A stretch of DNA of 64,000 nt, from the NCBI GenBank assembly GCA_023421075.1, contig JAEZUM010000054.1, positions 1-64,000 on the forward strand. The letters are read 5' to 3'. Shown in pieces: positions 1 to 8,619 of the stretch. Below the pieces are notes generated by a model. It searched no databases. It was not told where the DNA came from and saw only the letters and a program-made list of their open reading frames with translations. A program made the position numbers and the translations under genes. The first letter of the stretch is position 1. Every line of letters begins with the position of its first letter. This DNA is from Bacillota bacterium (GTDB lineage: Bacteria; Bacillota; Clostridia; Lachnospirales; Lachnospiraceae).

Positions 1-2
1 CC

Positions 3-128
3 ATTGGGGTAAGCAATTGGATGACTTGTGCTGGAATAGTGATGATATTTGTGGGTTTTTTGTGCTATTTTCTTACCAGAGAATTTGATATTCCATTGAG
101 GAGAGAGGTGAATTCAAATGAAAAGTAG
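3..128 (+). CDS. C-terminal end of a membrane protein (5' end outside window)
   Basis: An open frame runs in from the left edge and stops at 126-128. Its roughly 41 visible residues contain one strongly hydrophobic stretch (about residues 6-25, rich in G, I, V, F and L) followed by a polar, charged tail. This looks like the last transmembrane helix and cytoplasmic tail of a transporter or other integral membrane protein. The frame overlaps the next gene by 11 bp, so the two are probably co-transcribed and translationally coupled. The family cannot be named from this fragment. Confidence 0.45.
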   Translation: MGVSNWMTCAGIVMIFVGFLCYFLTREFDIPLRREVNSNEK

Positions 129-378
129 AATTACAAAAGGTATATTAAGTATAATCCTGTTGGCTCTTTCGCCTTTTTTGTTTTTAACTATTGTTGGACT
201 GATATATGTATTTATTCAAATGATTGGTGGTGTGCCATTTTTAGTTAGTGTTCAGTCATTTATTCATTTTATATACAATCTCGCACCATTTTTTGCGTAC
301 CTGACTGTAATACCCATTATATCAGTTATTATTATAATGTTAATTAAGAAAAAAGTCGTTAATTTACTAAAGAGATAA
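118..378 (+). CDS. Small membrane protein of unknown function, 86 aa
   Basis: This 86-residue protein has two clear hydrophobic segments (about residues 10-35 and 50-78) and a basic C-terminus (KKKVVNLLKR), which fits a two-pass membrane protein with a cytoplasmic tail. A strong ribosome site (GAGGAGAGAGG) lies about 8 nt before the ATG, inside the tail of the preceding frame. That overlap suggests the two proteins work together in the membrane. I do not recognise the family and propose no function. Confidence 0.6.
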   Translation: MKSRITKGILSIILLALSPFLFLTIVGLIYVFIQMIGGVPFLVSVQSFIHFIYNLAPFFAYLTVIPIISVIIIMLIKKKVVNLLKR

Positions 379-549
379 CATGTTTTTGAAAATACTTTTG
401 ATCGATCATATTTTGACCTAGAAATAAAATCTTAAGATTCAAGGAGAGAAATGGCCTTTATCAGAAACATATTTAAGTACGTATCAAATTTTCTTTATTG
501 AGGAGTGATAAACAAGAAAAAAGTATTGATAAATTTTCATAATTTTATG

Positions 550-578
550 TTGAATTAAGTCAATAAAAGTGGTACGAT
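550..578 (+). promoter_or_regulatory. Likely vegetative promoter of the acetate transporter gene
   Basis: TTGAAT at 550-555 and TACGAT at 573-578 are separated by 17 bp, close to the sigma-A consensus, about 50 bp before the start codon. This is inferred from sequence only. Confidence 0.45.
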
Positions 579-630
579 ATGCGATGTGCGTTCAGCATAA
601 CTATTGATTTTGAAAGGAAGTTAACAAAAT

Positions 631-1194
631 ATGTCTACTCAATCAGATAAGCCCACTATCGCTAATCCAGCTCCACTTGGTCTTTTGGGCTTCGGAATGA
701 CTACCTGCTTACTAAACATACATAACGCAGGCTTTATCCCCCTCAGTATTATGATTATTGCAATGGGCTTTGCTTTAGGCGGAGCTGCCCAGATCATCGC
801 CGGAATCATGGAATTTAAGAAGGGCAACACCTTTGGTGCGACTGCCTTCACAGCCTATGGTTTCTTCTGGTGGTCATTAATATTAATCTGGAGTAATCCA
901 ATCAAAGGAATTGAAGCTGCCGACGCTAAGAGCATGGGATTTTATTTAGGTCTTTGGTTTGTTTTCACTCTCTTTATGTTTATCGGTACATTAAAACACA
1001 ACAAAATCAGCCAAGTGGTATTTGGTTCCTTAACCGTTTTATTCCTAATACTTTCGCTTGCGAACTTTACAGGAAGTGAACTCATTCATACCCTTGCCGG
1101 ATATGTAGGAATCTTCTGTGGGGCCTCCGCAATCTACAATGCGATGGGTCAGATCATCAATCAGGAGTTTGGGAAAACCATCTTCAAGCTGTAG
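631..1194 (+). CDS. satP: Acetate uptake transporter, SatP/GPR1/FUN34 family
   Basis: The 187-residue product matches the length and layout of the AceTr (SatP/YaaH) family: a polar N-terminus, the family signature beginning NPAPLGL near residue 12, and six hydrophobic segments. The family moves acetate or succinate with protons across the cytoplasmic membrane. The start has a good ribosome site (GAAAGGAAG, 9 nt upstream), its own promoter, and a strong terminator about 60 bp after the stop, so it is a single-gene unit. In a fermenting anaerobe it could import or release acetate; the direction cannot be read from sequence. Confidence 0.92.
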   Translation: MSTQSDKPTIANPAPLGLLGFGMTTCLLNIHNAGFIPLSIMIIAMGFALGGAAQIIAGIMEFKKGNTFGATAFTAYGFFWWSLILIWSNPIKGIEAADAKSMGFYLGLWFVFTLFMFIGTLKHNKISQVVFGSLTVLFLILSLANFTGSELIHTLAGYVGIFCGASAIYNAMGQIINQEFGKTIFKL

Positions 1195-1253
1195 TATTAT
1201 ATATATGTTTCTCTTTAATATCAAACGTCAGATCACTACCTGGCATATATCAG

Positions 1254-1284
1254 AAAAGGTTCCTCTGCATTGAGGAACCTTTTT
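1254..1284. terminator. Bidirectional Rho-independent terminator
   Basis: AAAAGGTTCCTC and GAGGAACCTTTT form a 12-bp stem with a short loop, and the U-tract works in either direction. It sits between the converging satP and ABC-class ATPase genes and can serve both. Confidence 0.85.
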
Positions 1285-1311
1285 CAAATATAGAACATAC
1301 CCCTGGTGACC

Positions 1312-3114
1312 TTATGAAAGATTCCTCATCCGATGAATAACCGCCAGAACTTCGTACTTTCTCGGTAATTCGAGCCATCTTTGACCTTTGGTAAAATAGG
1401 TGGAATAGATACCGTCTAATTCACCACTTTCCAGCTGTTCCAGATAGACCTGAACGACCTCTCTGATATTAATTACCTTATCCTTGGTTGCATTCTCAAT
1501 CCTTCTTATCAGAAAGCTTATTGTAGTTAATTGTGAATAACTTGCAATATTATGGATGCTCCTGATATCGATACACTCATCTCCTATTTCTAGAAATCCC
1601 TTGTCGGAGACCTCAAGATGCTCGCTCAGGCTCCCCGACGGATATGGCGAAAAATGAGCTGTTGATATTTTACCGCTGCTATACCAATCAGCGGACGGTA
1701 TGTCAGAAGGAAAATACTCCGTATGTGTTGCAATATTCTTGGCTTCCACGGTCACATCCTTCGGATTATAGTTCTTCATTATAATGACATGATCACATAC
1801 CTTAAGATACTCACTGCTGCCACCAATTACCAAAATGGTTGAAACCTTCTTACTGTGGTGTATTTCCTGGACTCGATCCGTAAACGGAATGATAGGTTCA
1901 TTTTTAACCAGCTCCTTCATGACATCATCCCTGATCATAAAATTAGTGGCACTTTTGTCTTCATCAATGAGCAATAGCTTACTACCATCATTCAATGCTT
2001 CTATGATATTGGCAGCCTGCGAGGTCGAGCCTGAGGCATGCTCCGTGGTAAAGCATTTTGTATTATTCCCGGGGATCCAACGTATAAATGGAGATATATT
2101 CAGGTCTCGAATACTTCTGCCATCCTCAGCGGAGATCTTCATAGCCGATGAATCCGTGATTACATATTCCCGTCCATCCCCTCTGATATGATTGTAGATC
2201 CCTTCACTAATTGCATCCAGAAGTGTACTCTTTCCCGAATACCCTCCCCCGGTTATTACGGTAACTCCTCTCCGAATACCCATCCCACATAGCTTCCCAA
2301 TCCGTATTTGTTCTGTGTGCAGCGAATGAAATGGTAACGCCTTCTTCATCGGCTGATCTGTGTCCTTTTCTCGCGGCAGAATGCTCCCATCTGCGATAAA
2401 TACACAATAATCGCTTTTCTGAAGGTATTCCCTGATTTCTTCCTGCTGATTATACAGAAGAATAGCTTGCTTCATCTCATTCGCATTAAAATCATTGATA
2501 AAATTACTTACGGCATTTGGTAGACTTTTCGTCAGCATCTGGATTGTCTGTTTTATCTTCTTTTCCGGTAATTGTACCATAATCATGATATTCAGATACC
2601 ATTCCATAGAATTGGAGTTTTTCATCGTTACATTTTGTTTCCCGGCATTGTTATAATGCTTAGAACCGGAATATCGAAAATACGAGCAGTTTCGTTTCAG
2701 AACTTTCCCATTCGGTTCATAGATATAGAACCTTCCATTCTCTTTATCGGTTCTCTTACGGTTGCTTATCCCTTCATTCAATTCCTCCAGATATTTTCGT
2801 AACCCCCTTAAACAGTAATCAGCAGCCGGTATGCCTTTTTGCGATACTTTTGTCTTACCATTAATCAGACCTTCCGAGATCTTTAACTTTTTGATCGGAA
2901 TGCCTATTGTAATTGTGGGCTTGCTGAGCTCCAATCGATTGGTTCGTTCAAATCTGTAGTAGATGCCATCCTCCCAATAGATCGGTTCTGAATGGTTTTC
3001 GGGTTGTTTTTTCGACCCATCATTAATCACTACATGTATTTTGCCATCATATACCTGGTTGTAGGTCACCTCATCCTGTCGAAGTGACAATAATATTCCT
3101 TTTAATCGTTTCAT
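1312..3114 (-). CDS. ABC-class ATPase of the COG3044 / PF09818 family
   Basis: This 600-residue soluble protein matches the 'predicted ATPase of the ABC class' family. The ATPase core has a P-loop (GGGYSGKSTLL, about residue 290), a Walker B region (LLLIDEDKSATNF, about residue 385), and the family-specific segment ASGSTSQAANI in place of a normal LSGGQ signature. There are no membrane segments, so it is not a transporter subunit. The N-terminal 200 residues are family-specific. The cellular role of bacterial members is not established; a trypanosome relative is associated with RNA editing. The gene has a strong promoter and a leader with a short ORF and a terminator (3180-3395), so expression is probably set by attenuation. 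Confidence 0.88.
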   Translation of the reverse strand: MKRLKGILLSLRQDEVTYNQVYDGKIHVVINDGSKKQPENHSEPIYWEDGIYYRFERTNRLELSKPTITIGIPIKKLKISEGLINGKTKVSQKGIPAADYCLRGLRKYLEELNEGISNRKRTDKENGRFYIYEPNGKVLKRNCSYFRYSGSKHYNNAGKQNVTMKNSNSMEWYLNIMIMVQLPEKKIKQTIQMLTKSLPNAVSNFINDFNANEMKQAILLYNQQEEIREYLQKSDYCVFIADGSILPREKDTDQPMKKALPFHSLHTEQIRIGKLCGMGIRRGVTVITGGGYSGKSTLLDAISEGIYNHIRGDGREYVITDSSAMKISAEDGRSIRDLNISPFIRWIPGNNTKCFTTEHASGSTSQAANIIEALNDGSKLLLIDEDKSATNFMIRDDVMKELVKNEPIIPFTDRVQEIHHSKKVSTILVIGGSSEYLKVCDHVIIMKNYNPKDVTVEAKNIATHTEYFPSDIPSADWYSSGKISTAHFSPYPSGSLSEHLEVSDKGFLEIGDECIDIRSIHNIASYSQLTTISFLIRRIENATKDKVINIREVVQVYLEQLESGELDGIYSTYFTKGQRWLELPRKYEVLAVIHRMRNLS

Positions 3115-3142
3115 TGTTTACCCTCCTTTAGGCATAAAAATA

Positions 3143-3176
3143 CCGTAGAAAGCAACCTTTGTTCGCTTTTCTACGG
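3143..3176 (-). promoter_or_regulatory. Hairpin in the 5' UTR of the ABC-class ATPase gene
   Basis: Read on the minus strand, CCGTAGAAAAGC pairs with GCTTTCTACGG, with one bulged base. It lies between the leader terminator and the ribosome site of the ATPase gene. Its CCGUAG arm is also complementary to CUACG inside the leader ORF, so it could take part in alternative folding. Confidence 0.6.
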
Positions 3177-3179
3177 CGC

Positions 3180-3203
3180 AAAAAAGGCACCTAATCGGTG
3201 CCT
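3180..3203 (-). terminator. Leader terminator (attenuator) upstream of the ABC-class ATPase gene
   Basis: On the minus strand AGGCACC-GATTA-GGTGCCT is followed by a run of six T, a textbook intrinsic terminator. It lies between the promoter and the ATPase start codon rather than after a gene, which marks it as an attenuator. CACCGA in its 5' arm and loop is complementary to UUGGUG just after the leader ORF, a candidate anti-terminator. Confidence 0.75.
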
Positions 3204-3295
3204 GAATTAACAGAATATACGAAAGGTTACATTATACGGCTTGACTTGTCTTAATCATAAATAGATACAACAAAAACAAGCTACGCCACCAATAT

Positions 3296-3334
3296 TTAGT
3301 TACGTAGTGTCTCACTATTCAATTGGTTTTTCAT
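3296..3334 (-). CDS. 12-residue leader peptide of the ATPase attenuator
   Basis: A short ORF encoding MKNQLNSETLRN begins about 25 nt after the predicted transcription start and has a strong ribosome site (AAAGGGGA, 8 nt before the ATG). Its last codons contain CUACG, which pairs with CGUAG just downstream and encloses the candidate anti-terminator UUGGUG. A ribosome paused on these codons would open that hairpin. This is the usual architecture of translation-coupled attenuation. The peptide itself is not one I recognise. Confidence 0.5.
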   Translation of the reverse strand: MKNQLNSETLRN

Positions 3335-3366
3335 TTAAAGTTCCCCTTTCGGATTTAGATAATTGT

Positions 3367-3395
3367 ATTATATTCATATTGGTATCATTTGTCAA
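3367..3395 (-). promoter_or_regulatory. Consensus sigma-A promoter of the ATPase attenuator transcript
   Basis: On the minus strand TTGACA (3390-3395) and TATAAT (3367-3372) are exactly 17 bp apart, a perfect consensus. The predicted start is near 3359, giving an untranslated leader of about 245 nt before the ATPase gene. Confidence 0.8.
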
Positions 3396-3453
3396 CACTT
3401 GAGTTCATGTAGATTATATTGCTTACGTACAACGATGGTAGCGCTTCGTTGCC

Positions 3454-4386
3454 TTAGACAAACTTAACCTTTGTAAGCTGTTCGGATACCTCCCATAGCT
3501 TTGTTGAGGCATCAGCATCCAACGCCTGCGGTGCAATTTTGGCTATCATAGGATACCCTCTCATCTCATTCATTCTGGAAGGACCATAATAGGTACCACC
3601 GGTTGCAGATTCCGATGTCGCTGCATATAGTGGTGGCCATGCGCCATGAGCTGCCGGCTGAAATAAAACGGGTCCAAATAATCGCCGTACAATCCCGGTA
3701 GGGCTATTTTTTCCGGCTCCGTTCGGGATTAGCTCTGTCCTTGATATTCCCGGGTGTGCACCGAGGCTGCTAATACCCCAACCGAATGCATCGCTTCGTC
3801 GCTGCAATTCGAGAGCAAACATAAGGCATGCAAGCTTTGACTGAGAATAAGCCACCATTGGTTTATAACTGTTCTCAGATTGTAGATCATCAAAGTTTAT
3901 AACCCCCGCTCGATGCGCTATACTGCTCAAGGTAACGACTCGTGGTTTGTTGCCTTTTAACAGAAGAGGTAAAAGCTGCGCTGTTAGAGCAAAATGTCCA
4001 AGATAATTTGTACCCATCTGAAGTTCAAATCCATCCTTTGTTACCAATCGCTTCGGGGGATTCATAACCGCTGCGTTGTTCACCAGTATGTCCAGGCTAT
4101 TATGTTGTACTTTTAACCGTTCACCAAATGCATTTATTGATGCAAGATCAGCCAAGTCAAGTTCCTCAAATCGGATACTCCCGGAAGGATTCACTTTCAT
4201 AATCTTGTTTATTGCTTCTTCTCCTTTGCTCCTGTTGCGGCCCGCCATTATGACTTGTGCTCCCGCGCGAGTCAACTCCAATGCTATCTCATAACCAATT
4301 CCTCCGGTTCCGGTAATAACTACCGATTTACCCTTTTGTGAGGGAATATCAGCGGATGTCCAATCTTTCTTCCGATCTTCTGCCAT
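3454..4386 (-). CDS. Short-chain dehydrogenase/reductase
   Basis: This 310-residue SDR-fold oxidoreductase resembles the retinol dehydrogenase/WWOX-like group. The cofactor-binding glycine motif TGTGGIG lies near residue 26, followed by AGRNRSKGEEA, whose arginine suggests NADP(H) preference. NNAAVM is the conserved turn near residue 107. The catalytic Ser (TLSSIAHR) and YSQSK (Tyr and Lys) are present, so it should be active. The substrate is unknown. It is transcribed divergently from a TetR-type regulator with a palindrome between them, the usual layout for local repression induced by a small molecule. Confidence 0.85.
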   Translation of the reverse strand: MAEDRKKDWTSADIPSQKGKSVVITGTGGIGYEIALELTRAGAQVIMAGRNRSKGEEAINKIMKVNPSGSIRFEELDLADLASINAFGERLKVQHNSLDILVNNAAVMNPPKRLVTKDGFELQMGTNYLGHFALTAQLLPLLLKGNKPRVVTLSSIAHRAGVINFDDLQSENSYKPMVAYSQSKLACLMFALELQRRSDAFGWGISSLGAHPGISRTELIPNGAGKNSPTGIVRRLFGPVLFQPAAHGAWPPLYAATSESATGGTYYGPSRMNEMRGYPMIAKIAPQALDADASTKLWEVSEQLTKVKFV

Positions 4387-4518
4387 AGTAATTCTCCTTA
4401 TCTAATGGTTTACGCTTCTCATTTATCTTGTTTCATCAAATCGAGTTATTTCATAATTAGTAATGAATCCCACTCAGGATTCTGTTCTACGAGTAATCAG
4501 TAATTGTTCCTTTACACA

Positions 4519-4535
4519 TGTATAAAACTTATACA
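4519..4535. promoter_or_regulatory. Candidate TetR-type operator
   Basis: TGTATAA-AAC-TTATACA is a perfect 7-3-7 palindrome in the gap between the divergent SDR and TetR genes. A second TTATACA half-site lies at 4602-4608. Binding by the adjacent TetR protein is inferred from position and symmetry. Confidence 0.5.
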
Positions 4536-4639
4536 CTTGTGAAACTTTATTTTTTGAATTATAATATACTTTAGATGACAAATCAATACAGGTAACATAA
4601 GTTATACACAATCAAAAATATGTGAAAGTTGGTACTGCA

Positions 4640-5191
4640 ATGATAAACTCTAGCGAAAATCCGGCTTCCATTCGTTCGAAGATGTATTTGGTAACAGCTT
4701 TACTGGAATTAATGGAGGAGAAAAATTATGAGAGCATTTCTGTCAAGGAGCTTACTGACAGAGCAACCCTTTCCAGACGTACGTTTTATACAAATTTCGA
4801 GACAAAAGAGGATATTTTGAAGTATCATATCGATACCCTGGTAAATGAATACATTAGTATACTACAGACCTATGAATTCTTGACATTAAAGGTTATAGCA
4901 AGAGAGTATTTCAGCTATTGGTTCACTCATAGAAATCTACTGCTACTTTTAAAAAAGAATAATCATCCGATTTTGATTAAGGTTTTTATAGAATTTCTAA
5001 GGGATATGGACTCACATCTCGTCATTCAAGATCGCCGTTTTACGGACAGTGAACTACAGTATTATGACGCTGTTTTTGTGGCCGGTGGTTTGTGGAATTT
5101 ACTAAATGTATGGGTTGATAAGGATTTCGAGAAGAATTGTGATGAAATGACTGATATATTCATGCAAATATTCAGTAAGACTCAAAACTAG
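4640..5191 (+). CDS. TetR/AcrR family transcriptional regulator
   Basis: The product has about 183 residues. The N-terminal helix-turn-helix (VKELTDRATLSRRTFYTNFETKEDIL) is typical of TetR proteins, and the rest is an all-helical ligand and dimer domain of the TetR_C type. The ATG at 4640 is preferred; a GTG at 4622 would add six residues, and neither has a strong ribosome site. It is divergent from the SDR gene and probably controls it and itself through the palindrome at 4519-4535. A nucleotidyltransferase gene follows 35 bp downstream and may be co-transcribed. The ligand is unknown. Confidence 0.85.
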   Translation: MINSSENPASIRSKMYLVTALLELMEEKNYESISVKELTDRATLSRRTFYTNFETKEDILKYHIDTLVNEYISILQTYEFLTLKVIAREYFSYWFTHRNLLLLLKKNNHPILIKVFIEFLRDMDSHLVIQDRRFTDSELQYYDAVFVAGGLWNLLNVWVDKDFEKNCDEMTDIFMQIFSKTQN

Positions 5192-5226
5192 ATGGGATTT
5201 ACAATACAAGGATTGGAGCGATTAAT

Positions 5227-6066
5227 ATGAATAATAAGATAGAAAACATATTGACACAGATCATACATACCTTCAGCGGTGTTACAGGTATTGATGCGAT
5301 CGTACTGGGTGGTTCCCACGCTACGGGGACTGCGAATAAGGATTCCGATATTGATATCGGTATTTACTATGACGAGGAATCCTTTGATCTTACTTCCTTC
5401 CGACAAAAGGCTACCTTACTTGATGATGATCACCGAATGAATCTCATAACCGATCCGGGGGAATGGGGTCCCTGGATCAACGGTGGAGGATGGCTGAAAA
5501 TGAATGGCATTCCCGTTGATATTCTATTTCGAGATACTCGAAAAGTTGTTTCCGAGATCGAGAACTGCTTTCATGGTAAAATAACAATTGATTATCAATG
5601 CGGTCATCCGTTTGGCTTCGTAAACTCAATCTACATGGGAGAGGTTGTACATTGCAAAATGATTTACAGCAATAACAATCAAATTATTGATCTGAAAAAT
5701 CGATTGATAAGCTTCCCTTCCGGCTACAGAAGGGCTGTGATCGATAAATTCCTATGGGAATGTGAGTTCTCAGCACAATGTGGGAAGAAAGCAATCGGTA
5801 AAGGGGATATTATATATGCTGCCGGTTCCCTGTTTCGTTGTGCTGTTAGTTTACTGCAAGTACTATACGCCATTAACGAGATGTATATGCTTAACGAAAA
5901 GGGCAGCCTGGATCGACTCCTTCAGCAAAAGGATGCATACCTTCCAAAGGATTTTTTAAAGGATATAGAATTAGTCTTTACCGGATTGAGCAAGGATACG
6001 ATGCATGACTGTTTTGATAAAATCAATGCTCATTATAATGAAATATCAAAATACGGTAGGCTATAA
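5227..6066 (+). CDS. Nucleotidyltransferase-fold protein, aminoglycoside adenylyltransferase-like
   Basis: This 279-residue protein has a MNT/NTP-transferase domain at its N-terminus: GGSHATG near residue 29 followed by DSDIDIG, giving the catalytic pair of acidic residues after a GS motif. A further acidic residue in VDILF (about residue 97) could complete the metal site. The C-terminal half is helical, as in ANT-type drug adenylyltransferases, but the overall match does not identify a substrate. It may modify a small molecule, a nucleic acid or a protein. It lies just after the TetR gene. Confidence 0.75.
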   Translation: MNNKIENILTQIIHTFSGVTGIDAIVLGGSHATGTANKDSDIDIGIYYDEESFDLTSFRQKATLLDDDHRMNLITDPGEWGPWINGGGWLKMNGIPVDILFRDTRKVVSEIENCFHGKITIDYQCGHPFGFVNSIYMGEVVHCKMIYSNNNQIIDLKNRLISFPSGYRRAVIDKFLWECEFSAQCGKKAIGKGDIIYAAGSLFRCAVSLLQVLYAINEMYMLNEKGSLDRLLQQKDAYLPKDFLKDIELVFTGLSKDTMHDCFDKINAHYNEISKYGRL

Positions 6067-6269
6067 ATCTCCTTTTAAGGATTTTTCTTAATGGAAATCA
6101 CAAATAAAGTTTATCAATTGCGGTTGATATGCTATTATGAAATATATTGTTCATAGGTAATCACCATGGTTATATATAAAATCTATGGCGGTATAGACCT
6201 GCATTTCTAAGAACAACTATATTACAAATTATCGATAATAAGAATAAGCGAATATAAGGAGAATGAAGG

Positions 6270-6827
6270 ATGAATGAAACACTTAAGGTAATAGCTAATC
6301 GGTATTCCTGTCGTGATTATACGGAGGATACGCCCTCGGATGAAATACTACAATTAATTGCAGAGGCTGCAATACAAGCTCCAAGTGGTATCAATCGTCA
6401 GGCATGGCGCGTTATCGTTGTTAAGAATAAGGAACTGATTCAGGACATGGAGACAGAGGGGTTATCCTATCTTGCGAGCTTAGAGGATAAATCAACCTAT
6501 CAGCGAATCATGGACCGAGGAGGACGTTTATTTTACGGCGCGCCTTGTATGATCGTGGTTCCAATTGATTCCAATCAACCGTCACCGATTGACTGCGGTA
6601 TCCTATGCGAAAACATTGCACTCGCTGCCACATCACTGGGATTAGCCAATGTCATCTGCGGGCTTACCGGTACAGCCTTTGCCAGCGGCCTTCGCACCGA
6701 AGAATTCAGCAAACGTTTGGGTTTCCCACAAGGCTATGTATTTGGTTGTTCCGTTCTCCTAGGTTATGCGAAGTCAACGAAGGAACCTCATGAACCGGAC
6801 AAGGACAAAATTATATTTATTAATTAA
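6270..6827 (+). CDS. Nitroreductase family FMN-dependent oxidoreductase
   Basis: The 185-residue product fits a small nitroreductase. The N-terminal RYSCRDYTED region and the FMN phosphate-binding stretch QAPSGINRQAWR near residue 36 are characteristic, and the GLANVICGLTG segment matches the second FMN-contact region. These flavoproteins use NAD(P)H to reduce nitro groups, quinones or flavins; the natural substrate is unknown. A good ribosome site (AAGGAGAATGAAGG) precedes the ATG. The reductase gene at 6874 follows after 46 bp. Confidence 0.88.
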   Translation: MNETLKVIANRYSCRDYTEDTPSDEILQLIAEAAIQAPSGINRQAWRVIVVKNKELIQDMETEGLSYLASLEDKSTYQRIMDRGGRLFYGAPCMIVVPIDSNQPSPIDCGILCENIALAATSLGLANVICGLTGTAFASGLRTEEFSKRLGFPQGYVFGCSVLLGYAKSTKEPHEPDKDKIIFIN

Positions 6828-6873
6828 TGCCCTTGTAACAATAATACACCAAAGACAGAAAGGTGCAGGTATC

Positions 6874-7899
6874 ATGAGAATTTCATTTGATGAGATGAAG
6901 AGTGTAATCAAAAATAAAATGTTAATGGCAGGCTTATCCGAAGAGCAGGCTGAAACCTGTTCACAGGTTCATACAGAATCCAGTCAGGACGGTGTCTATT
7001 CCCATGGTTTAAACAGAGTTCCGCGCTTTATTGACTATGTCAAGAGAGGATGGATTAACCTTGAGGGAACGCCGGAATTACGGAAAGGCTTCGGCTGTAT
7101 GGAAAACTATGATGGCAATATGGGAATTGGTATCCTGAATGCCAAATATTGCATGAATCGAGCGATCGAGTTAGCAAAGGTTCACGGCATTGGAGTTGTC
7201 ACCCTTCGAAATACTACCCACTGGATGCGTGGCGGAACCTATGCCTGGGATGCCGTTAATGCCGGATACCTGGCGATTAATTGGACAAATACAGAATCCT
7301 GTATGCCTGCATGGGGTGCTAAGGAAATCTGTGTCGGGAATAATCCCTTCTGTATTGGTATTCCGAAAAAAGATGGAAATCATATGGTACTGGATATGGC
7401 CATGTCTCAATATTCTTACGGCAAGTTACAGGTCACGAGATTAAAGGGCGATCAATTACCTTACGCCGGCGGATATGATAAAGACGGGAATTTATCCACT
7501 GATCCGGGTTCCATCGAACAAACAAAGCGTCTTCTCCCGACCGGTCTGTGGAAGGGTTCCGGCTTAGCAATTGCACTGGATGTTGTGGCAGCCATTCTTT
7601 CAAATGGTCTGCCCACCAGCGAGATTGATCATGTAGGAAAAGGAAGCTGCGGTGGATGCAGCCAAATCTTTATCGCCATGAACCCCTATGTGTTTAGTTC
7701 TGAAGAAGAAATAGATACCATAATCGAAAGCACTGTACAGCATTTATCATCTGCCGAACCTGAGAGAACAGATGGTATCATATATTATCCCGGACAGCGC
7801 ACCCTGTTAACGAGAGAAGAAAATAGTCGACTTGGTATTCCGGTGGATGAAACCGTATGGAATGATGTGTGTACACTATTCCCAACGAAAGGCTTTTAG
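6874..7899 (+). CDS. dlgD: Malate/L-lactate dehydrogenase-like reductase, probably 2,3-diketo-L-gulonate reductase
   Basis: The protein belongs to the Ldh_2 (malate/L-sulfolactate/L-lactate dehydrogenase-like) superfamily and looks closest to DlgD/YiaK. The start at 6874 (MRISFDEMK, ribosome site AAAGGTGCAGG) gives 341 residues, the normal length; a longer frame exists but runs into the nitroreductase gene. The SHGLNRVPRF segment carries the catalytic histidine, and NTTHWMRGG and the GKGSCGGCSQ region are typical. The family reduces 2-keto acids with NAD(P)H. DlgD acts in ascorbate/gulonate catabolism, but no other gene of that pathway is nearby, so the exact substrate is uncertain. The 3' end overlaps the converging permease gene by 24 bp. 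Confidence 0.8.
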   Translation: MRISFDEMKSVIKNKMLMAGLSEEQAETCSQVHTESSQDGVYSHGLNRVPRFIDYVKRGWINLEGTPELRKGFGCMENYDGNMGIGILNAKYCMNRAIELAKVHGIGVVTLRNTTHWMRGGTYAWDAVNAGYLAINWTNTESCMPAWGAKEICVGNNPFCIGIPKKDGNHMVLDMAMSQYSYGKLQVTRLKGDQLPYAGGYDKDGNLSTDPGSIEQTKRLLPTGLWKGSGLAIALDVVAAILSNGLPTSEIDHVGKGSCGGCSQIFIAMNPYVFSSEEEIDTIIESTVQHLSSAEPERTDGIIYYPGQRTLLTREENSRLGIPVDETVWNDVCTLFPTKGF

Positions 7900-8619
7900 A
7901 GAAATTCCGATGCATATTATCGCAAGAATAATTATAACAACAATCGGAATAATAACACTTTCCATCGGTAAGCCGAGGGACGCCGCTTTCAGTAGTTTGA
8001 TCCCTTGCGTCATGGGTAGAAAATCACTTAATATCTGTAAAGGCCTGGGCATGATCTCATAAGGTAATGTAGCTCCGGAGAATATCAACATGGGGAAGTA
8101 AAGGAGGGAGGCTATAATACCGGCTCGTTTACTGTTTTTTGCGATGCCTCCAACCATCATTCCGATGCTCAACATCGAAATCAGAACCATCAACCAGCCA
8201 CCCAGGAATGAGAGCCACGACCCATGCATCTGAAATCCAAAAAACAGCTTTGCCACCAGCCAGACAATCACCAAGGAGCAGACGGAATATAACGTATAGA
8301 TAGTTACTTGAACCATAAGGATCATCGCCGGGCTAATCGGTGTAACATGAAAGCGTTTGAGAATTTTACGCTCACGGTAATCGGATACCAGAATCGGCAA
8401 CCCCATCATACCTCCTGCCAGTATCGCAATGGAGGAAATCGCTCCAAAGGACTGTTCGATAAAAGTATAATCTGCTCCTTCAAAGGCAGGCTTCGTTCCA
8501 TATATAACACCAACGATAATCATAACCACCAGTGGCATGATAATTGCAAAGATAAGCATATTCATGTCTCGTAACGACAGCATCGCTTCAATTTTTAGCA
8601 TCTTTTTAAAGGTTCTCAT
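7876..8619 (-). CDS. ABC-2 type exporter permease
   Basis: The 247-residue integral membrane protein has six hydrophobic segments and the ABC2_membrane layout of drug or bacteriocin exporters. The start at 8619 is chosen because GGAGGAG lies 8 nt upstream and the resulting N-terminus (MRTFKKMLKIEAML) is normal for the family; a longer frame would be a fusion artefact. It overlaps the end of the ATPase gene by 14 bp, so the pair is translationally coupled. Together they should form a two-gene exporter for a hydrophobic or peptide substrate. Confidence 0.88.
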   Translation of the reverse strand: MRTFKKMLKIEAMLSLRDMNMLIFAIIMPLVVMIIVGVIYGTKPAFEGADYTFIEQSFGAISSIAILAGGMMGLPILVSDYRERKILKRFHVTPISPAMILMVQVTIYTLYSVCSLVIVWLVAKLFFGFQMHGSWLSFLGGWLMVLISMLSIGMMVGGIAKNSKRAGIIASLLYFPMLIFSGATLPYEIMPRPLQILSDFLPMTQGIKLLKAASLGLPMESVIIPIVVIIILAIICIGISLKAFRWE

